DNA from: Delftia tsuruhatensis
GTDB taxonomy: Bacteria; Pseudomonadota; Gammaproteobacteria; Burkholderiales; Burkholderiaceae_C
Assembly: GCF_903815225.1 (NCBI RefSeq)
Contig: NZ_LR813084.1
Span: 2,088,501-2,152,500, forward strand
DNA length: 64,000 nt
Direction of reading: 5' to 3'
Position numbers and translations under genes: made by a program. Within the stretch, counting starts at the first letter, position 1, and the number at the start of each line of letters is the position of its first letter. This document shows, one piece after another, positions 8,256 through 16,924 of this stretch. Under the pieces are notes generated by a model. It was not told the DNA's origin and did no database searches. It saw only the letters and a program-made list of their open reading frames with translations.

Positions 8256-9692
8256 ATGCACAGCACTTCTTCCCAGGGGCACCTGGAGCGCAGGCTCAAG
8301 AACCGCCACATCCAGCTCATCGCGCTGGGCGGCACCATCGGCACGGGCCTGTTCCTGGGCTCGGCAGGCATCATCGAGCTGGCCGGTCCCTCGCTGCTGC
8401 TGGGCTATGCCATCGGCGGCCTGATCATCTTCTGCATCATGCGCTTCCTGGGCGAGATGCTGGTGGAGGAGCCCAACGCGGGCTCCTTCAGCTATTTCGC
8501 CAACCGCTACATGGGGCGCTTCGCGGGCTTTCTGGCGGGCTGGAACTGCGTAGCCCTGTATGTGCTCGTGGGGATGCTGGAGCTGACGGCCGCGGGCAAG
8601 TTCATCCAGTTCTGGTGGCCCGGCATCCCGACCTGGGTGACGGCGGCGGTGTTCTTCGTGCTGATCAACGGCGTGAATTTCATCAACGTCAAGGCCTATG
8701 GCGAGTTCGAGTTCTGGTTCGCGCTGATCAAGATCGTGGCCGTCATCGGCATGATAGGCGCGGGCCTGTACCTGCTGGTTGGCGCCGACCGGCCCGAGCA
8801 GACCGTGCGCAACCTGTGGACGCACGGTGGCTTCTTTCCCAATGGACTGTCGGGCCTGGTGATGGCCTTCGCCTTCATCATGTTCGCCTTCGGCGGCGTG
8901 GAGATGCTGGGCTTTGCCGCAGCCGAGACCGACCAGCCGCGCACCGTCATCCCCAAGGCCGTGAACCAGCTGATCTACCGCGTGCTGGTGTTCTACATCG
9001 GCTCCATGGCGGTGCTGATGTCGCTGATGCCCTGGACCGATCTGCTGGGCCAGCTCAAGGCCGGCGGCGACACCTACAGCAGCAGCCCCTTCGTGCTGGT
9101 GTTCTCGGGCCTGGGCGAGAACGTGGCGGCCCACCTGCTGAACTTCGTGATCCTCACGGCCACGCTGTCGGTCTACAACAGCATGGTCTACAGCAACAGC
9201 CGCCTGCTGTACGGCATGGCCAGCGAGGGCAACGCGCCACGCTCGCTGATGCAGGTCAACCGCCGCGGCGTGCCGGTGCGCGCCATCGTCTACCCGGCCA
9301 TCTTCACGGCGCTGGCCATCGTGCTGAACTACGTGGCGCCGGCCGGCGTGCTCGAGCTGCTGATGTCGCTGATCGTCGCGGCCCTGGTGATCACCTGGAC
9401 CATCATCATCGTGGCGCACTGGCGCTTTCGCCGGGCCCATGTGGCACGCGGCACCGCGCTGGGCTTTGCCGCGCCGCTGGCGCCGCTGTCCAACCTGGTC
9501 TGCCTGGCGGCCATGGCGCTGGTGGTGGGCGTGATGCTGCTGACGCCCTCCATCCGAGGCTCGGCACTGGCCATTCCCGTGTGGGTGTTGCTGGTCTACG
9601 GCGCCTATCGCATCATCGTCGGGCAGCGCCCCCGCAACGCCTCTGAAACCGTGACGGAGCCAGCGCTGGCTGCCGCACACCACCCCCTCTGA
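8256..9692 (+). CDS. Amino acid permease (APC superfamily, AroP/GabP-like)
   Basis: A 478-residue inner-membrane permease with about twelve transmembrane segments. The start HLERRLKNRHIQLIALGG followed by TIGTGLFLGSAG is the hallmark of the proton-coupled amino acid permeases AroP, PheP, GabP, ProY and LysP. The segment LGEMLVEEPNAGSFSYFA is also typical. 4-Hydroxyphenylpyruvate dioxygenase starts 21 bases after its stop, so tyrosine or phenylalanine is the likeliest cargo; that is inferred from context, since family members with other substrates look similar. Expression is probably set by the divergent TetR regulator. Confidence 0.9.
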   Translation: MHSTSSQGHLERRLKNRHIQLIALGGTIGTGLFLGSAGIIELAGPSLLLGYAIGGLIIFCIMRFLGEMLVEEPNAGSFSYFANRYMGRFAGFLAGWNCVALYVLVGMLELTAAGKFIQFWWPGIPTWVTAAVFFVLINGVNFINVKAYGEFEFWFALIKIVAVIGMIGAGLYLLVGADRPEQTVRNLWTHGGFFPNGLSGLVMAFAFIMFAFGGVEMLGFAAAETDQPRTVIPKAVNQLIYRVLVFYIGSMAVLMSLMPWTDLLGQLKAGGDTYSSSPFVLVFSGLGENVAAHLLNFVILTATLSVYNSMVYSNSRLLYGMASEGNAPRSLMQVNRRGVPVRAIVYPAIFTALAIVLNYVAPAGVLELLMSLIVAALVITWTIIIVAHWRFRRAHVARGTALGFAAPLAPLSNLVCLAAMALVVGVMLLTPSIRGSALAIPVWVLLVYGAYRIIVGQRPRNASETVTEPALAAAHHPL

Positions 9693-9713
9693 AACCAAGT
9701 CAGGAGAATGAAC

Positions 9714-10808
9714 ATGGCAGACCTTTTCGACAATCCCATGGGCCTGATGGGCTTTGAATTCGTGGAATTCGCATCGCCCACGGCCGGCGTGCTCGAACCC
9801 CTGTTCGAGAAGCTGGGCTTCACCCTGGTGGCCAAACACCGTTCCAAGAACGTGCTGCTGTACCGCCAGGGCGGCATCAACTTCATCATCAACAACGAAC
9901 CGGGCCAGGCCGGCTATTTCGCGGCCGAGCATGGTCCCTCGGCCTGCGGCCTGGCCTTCCGCGTCAAGGACGCGCACCTGGCCTACAAGCGCGCGCTGGA
10001 GCTGGGCGCCCAGCCCGTGGAGATTCCCACGGGTCCGATGGAGCTGCGCCTGCCGGCCATCAAGGGCATCGGCGGCGCGCCGCTGTACCTGATCGACCGC
10101 TTCGAGGAAGGCAAGTCCATCTACGACATCGACTTCGAGTTCCTGCCGGGTGTGGACCGCAATCCCAAGGGCCACGGCTTCCAGGTGGTGGACCACCTGA
10201 CGCACAACGTCTACCGTGGCCGCATGACCTACTGGGCGGACTTCTACGGCAAGCTGTTCAACTTCCGCGAGATCCGCTACTTCGACATCTCGGGCGAGTA
10301 CACGGGCCTGGCCTCCAAGGCCATGACGGCGCCCGACGGCCTGATCCGCATTCCGCTGAACGAGGAATCGCGCCAGGGCGGTGGCCAGATCGAGGAATTC
10401 CTCATGCAGTTCAACGGCGAGGGCATCCAGCACATCGCGCTGCTGACGGACAACCTGCTGGACTCCATCGACCAGCTGCAGATGGCCGGCATTCCGCTGC
10501 TGACGGCGCCCAACGACATCTACTACCAGAACCTGGAAGGCCGCCTGCCCGGCCACGGCCAGCCCGTGGGCGAGCTGCAGGCACGCGGCATCCTGCTGGA
10601 CGGCACGACCGAAGGAGGCCAGCCGCGCCTGCTGCTGCAGATCTTCTCCGAACCCATGCTGGGCCCCGTGTTCTTCGAGTTCATCGAGCGCAAGGGCAAC
10701 TACCGCGAAGGCTTTGGCGAAGGCAACTTCAAGGCGCTGTTCGAATCCATGGAGCGCGACCAGATCAACCGCGGCGTGCTGCAGGTCGAGACGCCCCAGG
10801 GCGCCTGA
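9714..10808 (+). CDS. hpd: 4-hydroxyphenylpyruvate dioxygenase
   Basis: Converts 4-hydroxyphenylpyruvate to homogentisate, the second step of tyrosine degradation, using non-haem Fe(II) and O2. The 364-residue protein has two vicinal-oxygen-chelate halves (~10-140 and ~155-340). The iron ligands appear to be histidines in VVDHLTHNV and in [10 protein letters not shown] and the glutamate in [10 protein letters not shown], all present. Two ATGs compete: 9708 leaves only one base after AGGAG (9702-9706), whereas 9714 gives 7 bases and begins [10 protein letters not shown], so 9714 is chosen. It is probably cotranscribed with the upstream permease. The rest of the homogentisate pathway is not in this window. 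Confidence 0.95.
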   Translation: MADLFDNPMGLMGFEFVEFASPTAGVLEPLFEKLGFTLVAKHRSKNVLLYRQGGINFIINNEPGQAGYFAAEHGPSACGLAFRVKDAHLAYKRALELGAQPVEIPTGPMELRLPAIKGIGGAPLYLIDRFEEGKSIYDIDFEFLPGVDRNPKGHGFQVVDHLTHNVYRGRMTYWADFYGKLFNFREIRYFDISGEYTGLASKAMTAPDGLIRIPLNEESRQGGGQIEEFLMQFNGEGIQHIALLTDNLLDSIDQLQMAGIPLLTAPNDIYYQNLEGRLPGHGQPVGELQARGILLDGTTEGGQPRLLLQIFSEPMLGPVFFEFIERKGNYREGFGEGNFKALFESMERDQINRGVLQVETPQGA

Positions 10809-10893
10809 GCCCCGGTTGTCGCGCCCGCCCGGCCTGGTGCGGGTGGGCGTGTCTTTCTCAGGGTAAACACGGGCGGCCCTACACTCGGAGCCC

Positions 10894-11970
10894 ATGACTT
10901 CCCCTTCGATGCAACCGGTGGCGCTCGGTCAAAGCGCATTGCAGGTCAGCCCCATCTGCCTGGGCACCATGACGTTCGGCGAGCAGGTGGATGAGGCCCA
11001 GGCCTTCGCCATCATGGACCGCGCCCTGGAGCGCGGCGTGGACTTCTTCGACACGGCCGAGATGTATGCCGTGCCCGCGCGCGCCGAGACCTGCGGCGCG
11101 ACGGAGACCATCATCGGCCGCTGGTTTGCCCGGCGTCCCGGCGCGCGCGCCAAGGTGGTGCTGGCCACCAAGGTGGCCGGCCCGTCGCGCGGCATGCCCT
11201 GGGTGCGCGAAGGCAAGGGCATGACGGCGGCCGACATCGCCGCGTCCTGCGAGGGCAGCCTGCGCCGCCTGGGCACGGACGTGATCGACCTCTACCAGAT
11301 CCACTGGCCCGAGCGCAATGTGCCGGCCTTCGGCCAGCTCTACTACGATCCCTCCAGGGAAAGCTCGCAGACCGGCATCCACGAGCAGCTGGAGGCGCTG
11401 GGCCGCCTGGTGCGTGACGGCAAGGTGCGCCACATCGGCCTGTCCAACGAGACGCCCTGGGGCGTGCACGAGTTCGTGCGCCTGGCCGAGCAGCACGGGC
11501 TGCCGCGCGTGGCCTCGGTGCAGAATGCCTACTGCCTGCTCAACCGCAGCTGGGAAAACGCCATGGACGAGAGCTGCCACCGCCTGGGCGTGTCGCTGCT
11601 CGCCTACTCGCCGCTGGCCTTCGGCCTGCTCACGGGCAAGTTCGACCAGCATGCGCCCGCCGATCCGGCGGCGCCGCAGGCCGCACGCATCGCGCGCTAC
11701 GAGTCGGTGCGCAAGCAGCGCTGGGGCCGGCCCGAAGCCCTGGCCGCCGCGCGCCGCTACAACGCGCTGGCACGCGCGCACGGCCTCACGCCCACGCAGC
11801 TGGCACTGGCCTTTTGCTATACCAAATGGCAGGTGGCCAGCACCATCATCGGCGTGACCTCGGTGGCCCAGCTCGATGAGGACCTGGACGCCTGGGGCAC
11901 GCAGCTGTCGCCCGAGCTGCTGGCGGCCATCGATGCCATCCGCTGGGAAGTGCGCGACCCGGCGCAATAG
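10894..11970 (+). CDS. Aldo/keto reductase (Tas-like)
   Basis: A 358-residue NADP(H)-dependent oxidoreductase of the Tas branch of the aldo/keto reductase family, cytosolic. The catalytic tetrad is visible: Asp and Tyr in FFDTAEMYAVP, Lys in VVLATKVAG, His in YQIHWPE. Length and the insert around YYDPSRESS fit E. coli Tas rather than the shorter classical members. The ATG at 10894 follows a CTACACT promoter-like box by only ~10 bases, so the mRNA leader is probably very short. Physiological substrate unknown. Confidence 0.88.
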   Translation: MTSPSMQPVALGQSALQVSPICLGTMTFGEQVDEAQAFAIMDRALERGVDFFDTAEMYAVPARAETCGATETIIGRWFARRPGARAKVVLATKVAGPSRGMPWVREGKGMTAADIAASCEGSLRRLGTDVIDLYQIHWPERNVPAFGQLYYDPSRESSQTGIHEQLEALGRLVRDGKVRHIGLSNETPWGVHEFVRLAEQHGLPRVASVQNAYCLLNRSWENAMDESCHRLGVSLLAYSPLAFGLLTGKFDQHAPADPAAPQAARIARYESVRKQRWGRPEALAAARRYNALARAHGLTPTQLALAFCYTKWQVASTIIGVTSVAQLDEDLDAWGTQLSPELLAAIDAIRWEVRDPAQ

Positions 11971-11992
11971 GCGCCGGGGCCGTCGTGCCGCC

Positions 11993-12616
11993 TCAGCGGC
12001 TGCATTCGCCCTTGATCGCGGCGGCCGCCAGCATGGGCAGGCTCAGCAGGCCCATGCCCCCGCCCTTGAACTCGCCCTTCATGCAGTCGCCATGCGCTGC
12101 CTGCTGCAGGCCGCTGGCCAGAGGGTCCTCGTGTGGCGCCTGGATCCGGGGCCGCGCAGCGTCCTGCCGGGCAGCAGACCGGACGGCCTCGCGGCCTGCG
12201 GTGGAGTCCAGCAGCCTGCCCATGGCCCGCGCACCGCGATGGGCATCCGCCGCATCTGCCTGCGCAGCAGCAGTGGCCGGCAATGCGGGCTCGGGAGCTG
12301 TTGCGGCCGGCACCGGCACGGACACCGCCGAATCGGCGGGACCCGTGGGTGGTGCAAGGGCGTTGCGCTCGCGCGGCCGCCCGGCAGTGGGCCGAGGCGC
12401 GTGCGCAGCGGTGGATGTGGCGGATGGGGCGGTTGCCGGCGCTTTCGCGGCAAGCCGTGGTTGCGGAGCCTCCACCCAGACCACCTGAAGGCGCGGCAGT
12501 TCCATGTCCTTGGCGGGCGAGCCGGCGTCGGGCGCCAGTGCCCGCCACAGCAGCAGGCCGTGCAGCAGCAGCGACAGCAGCAGGCCGGTGGCCAGCCGCC
12601 GGCGCGGTCCGCTCAT
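11993..12616 (-). CDS. Anchored Ala/Pro-rich protein with Cys-flanked C-terminal motif
   Basis: A 207-residue protein of unknown function. ATG at 12616 overlaps the upstream XRE stop as ATGA, so it is the last gene of a coupled operon. Residues ~8-26 (RRLATGLLLSLLLHGLLLW) form an N-terminal membrane anchor resembling those of TonB-like energy transducers. The middle (~35-160) is alanine/proline-rich and likely disordered. The end reads GDCMKGEFKGGGMGLLSLP and closes KGEC, i.e. two cysteines around a Gly-rich motif that I recall from other Burkholderiales hypothetical proteins. Probably a periplasm-facing anchored protein; no TonB C-terminal fold is recognisable. Confidence 0.7.
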   Translation of the reverse strand: MSGPRRRLATGLLLSLLLHGLLLWRALAPDAGSPAKDMELPRLQVVWVEAPQPRLAAKAPATAPSATSTAAHAPRPTAGRPRERNALAPPTGPADSAVSVPVPAATAPEPALPATAAAQADAADAHRGARAMGRLLDSTAGREAVRSAARQDAARPRIQAPHEDPLASGLQQAAHGDCMKGEFKGGGMGLLSLPMLAAAAIKGECSR

Positions 12617-12828
12617 GCCTGGGGTCCGGGGGACCATTCCAGCAGGTCGCCGGGCTGGCACTGCAGTGCCTCGCAGATGCGCTCCAGCGTATCGAAGCGC
12701 ACGCCGCGCACCTTGCCGCTCTTGAGCAGCGAAATGTTCTGCTCGGTGATGCCGACGAGCTCGGCCAGTTCGCGCGAACGCATCTTGCGCCGCGCCAGCA
12801 TCACATCGAGGTGGACGATGATGGGCAT
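12613..12828 (-). CDS. XRE/Cro-type helix-turn-helix regulator
   Basis: A 71-residue protein that is essentially one HTH_3 domain: RSRELAELVGITEQNISLLK then KVRGVRFDTLERICEALQCQ and PGDLLEW, the YozG-like single-domain form. These small regulators are commonly encoded beside DUF2975 membrane proteins, as here. GGGAG sits nine bases upstream of ATG at 12828. It overlaps the following gene by ATGA and starts 3 bases after the 52-residue ORF stop. Likely an autoregulator binding the DUF2975 promoter. Confidence 0.85.
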   Translation of the reverse strand: MPIIVHLDVMLARRKMRSRELAELVGITEQNISLLKSGKVRGVRFDTLERICEALQCQPGDLLEWSPGPQA

Positions 12829-12831
12829 GGA

Positions 12832-12990
12832 TCAGGCTCCCGTCCGGACGCGGCGGCCTTCGCGCAGGGCCGAGGCCAGGGCCAGCAGGCCCATGCCGAG
12901 CACCACTGCGGCGAGCTCATGCAGATGCAGAGTGATCGGGCGCTGACCCGGCAGCACGACGAGGTGCAGGACGCAGGGCAGCCAGCTCAC
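12832..12990 (-). CDS. 52-residue ORF between DUF2975 and XRE genes
   Basis: A GTG at 12990 overlaps the DUF2975 stop codon (GTGA) and opens a 52-codon frame ending at 12832, three bases before the XRE ATG, so it fills the gap exactly. GGGG lies ~6 bases upstream. The product has one likely membrane helix (LAAVVLGMGLLALASAL) followed by the basic tail REGRRVRTG. That helix-plus-REG pattern resembles the C-terminal end of DUF2975 proteins, so it may be a detached or duplicated tail. Tight coupling on both sides supports translation, but no database comparison was possible. Confidence 0.5.
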   Translation of the reverse strand: MSWLPCVLHLVVLPGQRPITLHLHELAAVVLGMGLLALASALREGRRVRTGA

Positions 12991-13535
12991 ACGAACCCCG
13001 CGTTCTCTTCGGCCAGGCGGCGGGCCTGCAGCATCACGTGGGCAATGGACACCAGCACCAGGCCCAGCAACACCAGCAGACCGTCATGCCAGTACAGGCC
13101 CAGCGAAACGAATCGCTGGCCCGGCGGGTTGCCCATGCTCGCGGCCACGGACATCAGGGCGCGTGCGAAGGGCAGGGCCAGCGAGCCGGCCAGCACGGTC
13201 CAGGCAAAGCGCATCAGGGCCCGCTGGGCTCCCAGGCCGAAGACATCTCCGTGCAGGTACTCGCCGAACAGCGTCCACAGCTGGCGCAGCGCATACAGTC
13301 CGCAGCCGACGGGCAGCAGGCTGACTACGGCCGTGCGCCAGCGCGCCGCCATGTCCAGCGGCTGGCCCGGCGGCATGCCCAGCAGGCTTTCGGCCTGGCC
13401 ATCGAGATTGGCCGGTGCGAGCAGGGCGCCCAACGGAAGTGCCAGCAGCGCGATGGCCGCGATGGCGACCAGGACCCGGGCCACGCGTGCGTGTCGCCTC
13501 AATGCCGGTCCCGCAAGGTCGAGCGTATAGTTCAT
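12987..13535 (-). CDS. DUF2975 family membrane protein
   Basis: A 182-residue inner-membrane protein with four hydrophobic segments (~17-40, 68-85, 108-128, 148-170) and the ending ARRLAEENAGFV, matching the DUF2975 family of small membrane proteins found next to XRE regulators. Function unknown. It is the first gene of a four-gene minus-strand operon and is divergent from ybaK with a 57-base shared promoter containing repeats of CGATAAAAA. Confidence 0.75.
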   Translation of the reverse strand: MNYTLDLAGPALRRHARVARVLVAIAAIALLALPLGALLAPANLDGQAESLLGMPPGQPLDMAARWRTAVVSLLPVGCGLYALRQLWTLFGEYLHGDVFGLGAQRALMRFAWTVLAGSLALPFARALMSVAASMGNPPGQRFVSLGLYWHDGLLVLLGLVLVSIAHVMLQARRLAEENAGFV

Positions 13536-13558
13536 GGCGTTGTTTGATCTTTGTCAGT

Positions 13559-13588
13559 CGATAAAAATTTATTGTAAAACGATAAAAA
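13559..13588. promoter_or_regulatory. Repeated CGATAAAAA sites in the DUF2975/ybaK promoter
   Basis: CGATAAAAA occurs at 13559-13567 and 13580-13588, 21 bp (two helical turns) apart. The first copy is part of a near-palindrome, CGATAAA-N2-TTTATTG. The site overlaps both divergent promoters. A binding site for the operon's own XRE regulator is a reasonable inference. Confidence 0.4.
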
Positions 13589-13592
13589 CTTC

Positions 13593-14087
13593 ATGTCCAA
13601 GAAAAACTCTCATGTCAGCGAGACACCCGCGACCCAGCTGTTGCGCGCCCACAAGGTGGAGTTCACCGAGCATCCCTACGAATACGTCGAGCACGGCGGC
13701 ACCGAACACAGCGCGGCCAGCCTGGGCCTGGACGAGCACACGGTGGTCAAGACCCTGGTGATGCAGGACCAGGACGCCAGGCCGCTGATCGTGCTCATGC
13801 ACGGCGACTGCAAGGTCTCGACCAAGAACCTCGCGCGCCAGATCGGCGCCAAGAGCGTGGAGCCCTGCAAGCCCGAGGTGGCCAACCGCCACAGCGGCTA
13901 CCTGGTCGGCGGCACCTCGCCCTTCGGCACGCGCCGAGCCATGCCGGTCTACATCGAGGAAAGCATCCTCGCGCTGCCGCGCATCGCCATCAATGGCGGG
14001 CGGCGCGGCTTTCTCGTGCAGCTGGACCCCCAGGTCTGCGTGCGGCTGCTCGATGCCCGGCCCGTGCATTGCGCGCTGGCAGAATAG
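13593..14087 (+). CDS. ybaK: Cys-tRNA(Pro) deacylase YbaK
   Basis: A 164-residue YbaK/EbsC-type editing protein that hydrolyses cysteinyl-tRNA(Pro) formed by mistake by prolyl-tRNA synthetase. Family hallmarks are the N-terminal TPATQLLRAHKVEFTEHPY, the lysine in HTVVKTLVMQ (the catalytic lysine in YbaK), and VGGTSPFGTRRAMPVYIEE with INGGRRGFLVQL near the end. Length matches the family. It acts alone in the cytosol and shares a divergent promoter with the DUF2975 operon. Confidence 0.93.
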   Translation: MSKKNSHVSETPATQLLRAHKVEFTEHPYEYVEHGGTEHSAASLGLDEHTVVKTLVMQDQDARPLIVLMHGDCKVSTKNLARQIGAKSVEPCKPEVANRHSGYLVGGTSPFGTRRAMPVYIEESILALPRIAINGGRRGFLVQLDPQVCVRLLDARPVHCALAE

Positions 14088-14185
14088 GCGCCTGACAACA
14101 TGAAAGACATGCGTCGACGAGCAGGGAGGGCGGGCCGCATCGGCCGGCCGGGCTGCGCGTCGCCGCAACCGGCCAAGGACCCGAA

Positions 14186-14863
14186 TTGAACGCGCTCTAT
14201 CCTCTTCTTGCCACCGTGGCGGCCTATCTGATCGGCTCGCTGTCGTTCGCCGTCATCGTCAGCCGGGCCATGGGCCTGAATGATCCGCGCACCTATGGCA
14301 GCGGCAACCCGGGTGCCACCAATGTGCTGCGCTCGGGCAGCAAGGCGGCCGCGGCCGTGACGCTGCTGCTCGATGCGGCCAAGGGCTGGCTGCCCGTGGC
14401 CCTGGTGCAGTGGTTCGGTGGGCGCTTCGGCCTGGGCGACGGCACGCTGGCCCTGGTGGCGCTGGCCGCCTTCCTGGGCCACCTGTACCCGGTGTTCTTC
14501 CGCTTCAAGGGCGGCAAGGGCGTGGCCACGGCCCTGGGCGTGCTGCTGGGCATCAGCGGCTGGCTGGGCCTGGCGGTGGCCCTGACCTGGCTGATCATCG
14601 CCGTGTTCTTCCGCTATTCCTCGCTGGCCGCCCTGGTGGCCTCGGTCTTCGCACCCGTGTACTACCTGCTGTGCAGCGGCGTGGTCTGGTATGCGGAGAC
14701 GCCCATCGCCGCAGCCATCGTCGCCATGGCGGCGCTGCTGATCTGGCGCCACCGCGAGAATATCCAGCGCCTCATGGCCGGCAAGGAGTCCCGGCTGGGC
14801 AGCAGGAAGGCCGATGCCGCGGCTTCGGCCAAGTCCGGCACGGGCAAGGGCAAGTCTCATTGA
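14186..14863 (+). CDS. plsY: Glycerol-3-phosphate acyltransferase PlsY
   Basis: Inner-membrane acyltransferase that moves the acyl group from acyl-phosphate (made by PlsX) to glycerol-3-phosphate, the first step of phospholipid synthesis. Three conserved loops are seen: [24 protein letters not shown] and [19 protein letters not shown]. About five membrane segments. The start is TTG at 14186 (TTGAACGCG), fixed because the hydrophobic first helix begins immediately. The 225-residue length includes a ~25-residue Lys/Ala/Ser-rich tail beyond the usual PlsY end. Confidence 0.95.
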   Translation: MNALYPLLATVAAYLIGSLSFAVIVSRAMGLNDPRTYGSGNPGATNVLRSGSKAAAAVTLLLDAAKGWLPVALVQWFGGRFGLGDGTLALVALAAFLGHLYPVFFRFKGGKGVATALGVLLGISGWLGLAVALTWLIIAVFFRYSSLAALVASVFAPVYYLLCSGVVWYAETPIAAAIVAMAALLIWRHRENIQRLMAGKESRLGSRKADAAASAKSGTGKGKSH

Positions 14864-14967
14864 GCACGGCGCGCCTTCCGCGCCTGCCTGGCCCGGAAGG
14901 CGCACAGCACGCGGCCGCCGCCTGCCGACCGCGCTCCAGGCCTTCTTTCTTCTGACGAACTTCATCC

Positions 14968-16500
14968 ATGGCATCGAGTCCATCGCAGCGCGTCTACCGC
15001 GCACCTTGCCCCGGCTGTGGCGCGCCCGTCGAGTTCGCCAGCGCCCAGGCCAGCTACGCCGTTTGCGAGTTCTGCCGCAGCACCGTGGTGCGCCAGGGCG
15101 ATGTGCTGCAGCGCCGTGGCTCCATGGCCGAGGTCTTCCAGGACTACAGCCCCATGCGCATCGGCGTCACGGGGCAGATGCTGCGCAACGGCAAGCCGGA
15201 GCATTTCACCCTGGTCGGCCGGCTGCAGCTCAAGAGCGAAGCCGGCGCCTGGAGCGAGTGGGTGGCCGCCTTCAGCGACGGCGCATTGGGCTTTCTGAGC
15301 GAGGACAACGGGCAGTTCGTCTGGTCCTGGCCCTGGCAGGCCGAGGCCGTGCGCAACGGGCCCTTCAAGGCCGCCGAATGGCTGCTGGGCTCGCAGCGCG
15401 TGCTTGGCGGCAAGACCTTTACGGTCAGCAGCGTGCAAAAGGCCGGCCTGGTCTCGGCCCAGGGCGAGCTGGCGCAGTTGCCCGAGCCCGGCAAGCCTTA
15501 CTGGCTGGTGGAGCTGCGCAGCGAAGAAGGCCAGGTGCTGTCCGTGGATTTCTCGGCCCAGCCACCGGCGCTCAGCCTGGGCGAGCGCGTGGTGCTGGAC
15601 GACCTCAAGATGCAGGGCCTGCGCGATGGCGCTTCGCTCAAGGGCGAGCAGGGCCGGCATTTCAACTGTCCCAAGTGCGGCGCCGTGGTGCCCGTGCGCT
15701 TTTCCACCACCAAGAGCCTGAGCTGTCCCAGCTGTGGTTCGCTGGTGGATCTGAGCCAGGGCATCGGCAAGGACCTGGCCTACGCCGAACAGCACGAACC
15801 CGTACGCCCTGCCATTCCGCTGGGCAGCAAGGGCATGCTCGAAGGCCTGCAATGGCAGGTGGTGGGCTTTCAGCACCGCATGGGCCAGGAGGCCGGCGAT
15901 GACGAGAGCTTTGGCTGGGAGGAGTACCTGCTGTTCAATCAGAAGGCCGGCTTCGCCTTCCTGGTCGACTCCTCCGACGGCTGGAGCATGGCCCGCGTGA
16001 CCACGGGCGTGCCCAAGCTGTCCAACAGCCGCAGCACGGCCAAGTACATGCGCCGCCAGTACCAGCTCGAATCGCGCTACAGGGCGGAGACCACCTATGC
16101 GCTGGGCGAGTTCTACTGGCCCGTGCTGCGCGGCCAGACCACCAGCAATGCGGACTACGTGAGCGCGGGCGCGCAGAACAAGGCCTTCCTGGCCAGCGAG
16201 ACCGAAAACGGCGAGACGACCTGGACCCACGGCAGCTCCATCGCGGCCACCACGCTGGCCATGGCCTTCGGCCTCAAGCAGTTGCGCGACCGCTCCCAGG
16301 TCGGGGTGATGTCGGGCAGCCGCTTCGGGCTGTGGGCCATCATCATCGGGCTGGTCATCCTGTGGCTGGTGTTCGTCACCCTGCGTGGCTGCGCCTCCCG
16401 GCCCGGTTGCGACCCGAACACCGATCCCAACTGCAACAGCTACACCCGCAGCAGCGGCGGCTCCTGGGGGGGATACACCTCCGGCGGCAGCCACAAGTAA
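14968..16500 (+). CDS. DUF4178 protein with two zinc ribbons and a C-terminal membrane anchor
   Basis: A 510-residue DUF4178-type protein. Two zinc-ribbon motifs are visible: C14-x2-C17 with C33-x2-C36, and C234-x2-C237 with C253-x2-C256. Between and after them lie predicted DUF4178 beta domains (~55-190 and ~280-420). One membrane helix (FGLWAIIIGLVILWLVFVTL) is followed by a short Cys/Asn/Gly-rich tail ending GGSWGGYTSGGSHK. DUF4178 genes recur beside DUF350 and membrane aminopropyltransferases, as here. Biochemical role unknown; I infer a membrane-bound, cytoplasm-facing partner in a polyamine/envelope process. Ribosome-binding site is weak. Confidence 0.75.
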   Translation: MASSPSQRVYRAPCPGCGAPVEFASAQASYAVCEFCRSTVVRQGDVLQRRGSMAEVFQDYSPMRIGVTGQMLRNGKPEHFTLVGRLQLKSEAGAWSEWVAAFSDGALGFLSEDNGQFVWSWPWQAEAVRNGPFKAAEWLLGSQRVLGGKTFTVSSVQKAGLVSAQGELAQLPEPGKPYWLVELRSEEGQVLSVDFSAQPPALSLGERVVLDDLKMQGLRDGASLKGEQGRHFNCPKCGAVVPVRFSTTKSLSCPSCGSLVDLSQGIGKDLAYAEQHEPVRPAIPLGSKGMLEGLQWQVVGFQHRMGQEAGDDESFGWEEYLLFNQKAGFAFLVDSSDGWSMARVTTGVPKLSNSRSTAKYMRRQYQLESRYRAETTYALGEFYWPVLRGQTTSNADYVSAGAQNKAFLASETENGETTWTHGSSIAATTLAMAFGLKQLRDRSQVGVMSGSRFGLWAIIIGLVILWLVFVTLRGCASRPGCDPNTDPNCNSYTRSSGGSWGGYTSGGSHK

Positions 16501-16518
16501 ACAACGGAGAAACTGAAC

Positions 16519-16737
16519 ATGAACTTCGACTGGTTCAACCCCGCGTCCTTCTTCGGCTCGATCCTCTATGCGCTGGTGGGCGTGGTGGTGTTCTGGCTGT
16601 GCTTCATCATCATCGACAAGATCACGCCCGTGGACATGTGGGCCGAAATCGTGGAGAAGCACAACAAGGCACTGGCCATGGTCGTGGCGGCCATGTGCCT
16701 GGGCATCAGCATCATCGTCGCGGCCGCCATCCACTGA
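16519..16737 (+). CDS. DUF350 small membrane protein
   Basis: A 72-residue protein with two membrane helices (~14-33 and ~50-70) separated by KITPVDMWAEIVEKHNKALA. The loop Lys-x-Thr-Pro-...-Glu-Ile-x-x-x-x-Asn-x-Ala matches DUF350 (YjfL-like) repeats; this is the single-unit form. It starts 18 bases after DUF4178 with GGAG upstream, so the two are an operon. DUF350 proteins of unknown function accompany aminopropyltransferase or glutathionylspermidine-synthase-like genes in many bacteria. Confidence 0.82.
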   Translation: MNFDWFNPASFFGSILYALVGVVVFWLCFIIIDKITPVDMWAEIVEKHNKALAMVVAAMCLGISIIVAAAIH

Positions 16738-16862
16738 GCCGGGCCAGTCGACCCTGCGTACTTCGCATGGCTCCCGCAGAGACGACCTGTCCTGCGCAGG
16801 CGGGGTAGTGCGCGCGCCGGGCGTTGCTGCATGGCAACAATTTCCTTGCTGATGATGAGTTT

Positions 16863-16881
16863 GCAAATGATATTCGTTTGC
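16863..16881. promoter_or_regulatory. Fur box upstream of the TonB-dependent receptor
   Basis: GCAAATGATATTCGTTTGC matches the 19-bp Fur consensus GATAATGATAATCATTATC at 13 of 19 positions and is itself a near-palindrome. It lies 44 bases before the receptor start, in an AT-rich promoter; further similar hexamers (TTGCATTCTCAATAG) follow directly. Predicts iron-repressed transcription starting inside the polyamine-type cluster. Confidence 0.7.
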
Positions 16882-16924
16882 ATTCTCAATAGAATCGCGC
16901 CCTTATTCCGAAGAGGGAGCTTTC

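Noticed and set aside
8127..10895. A 922-codon minus-strand open frame opposite the permease and hpd genes
   Set aside because: It is antisense to two well-supported genes, is rich in Gln/His/Arg/Ala as expected from GC-rich shadow frames, and shows no family motif.
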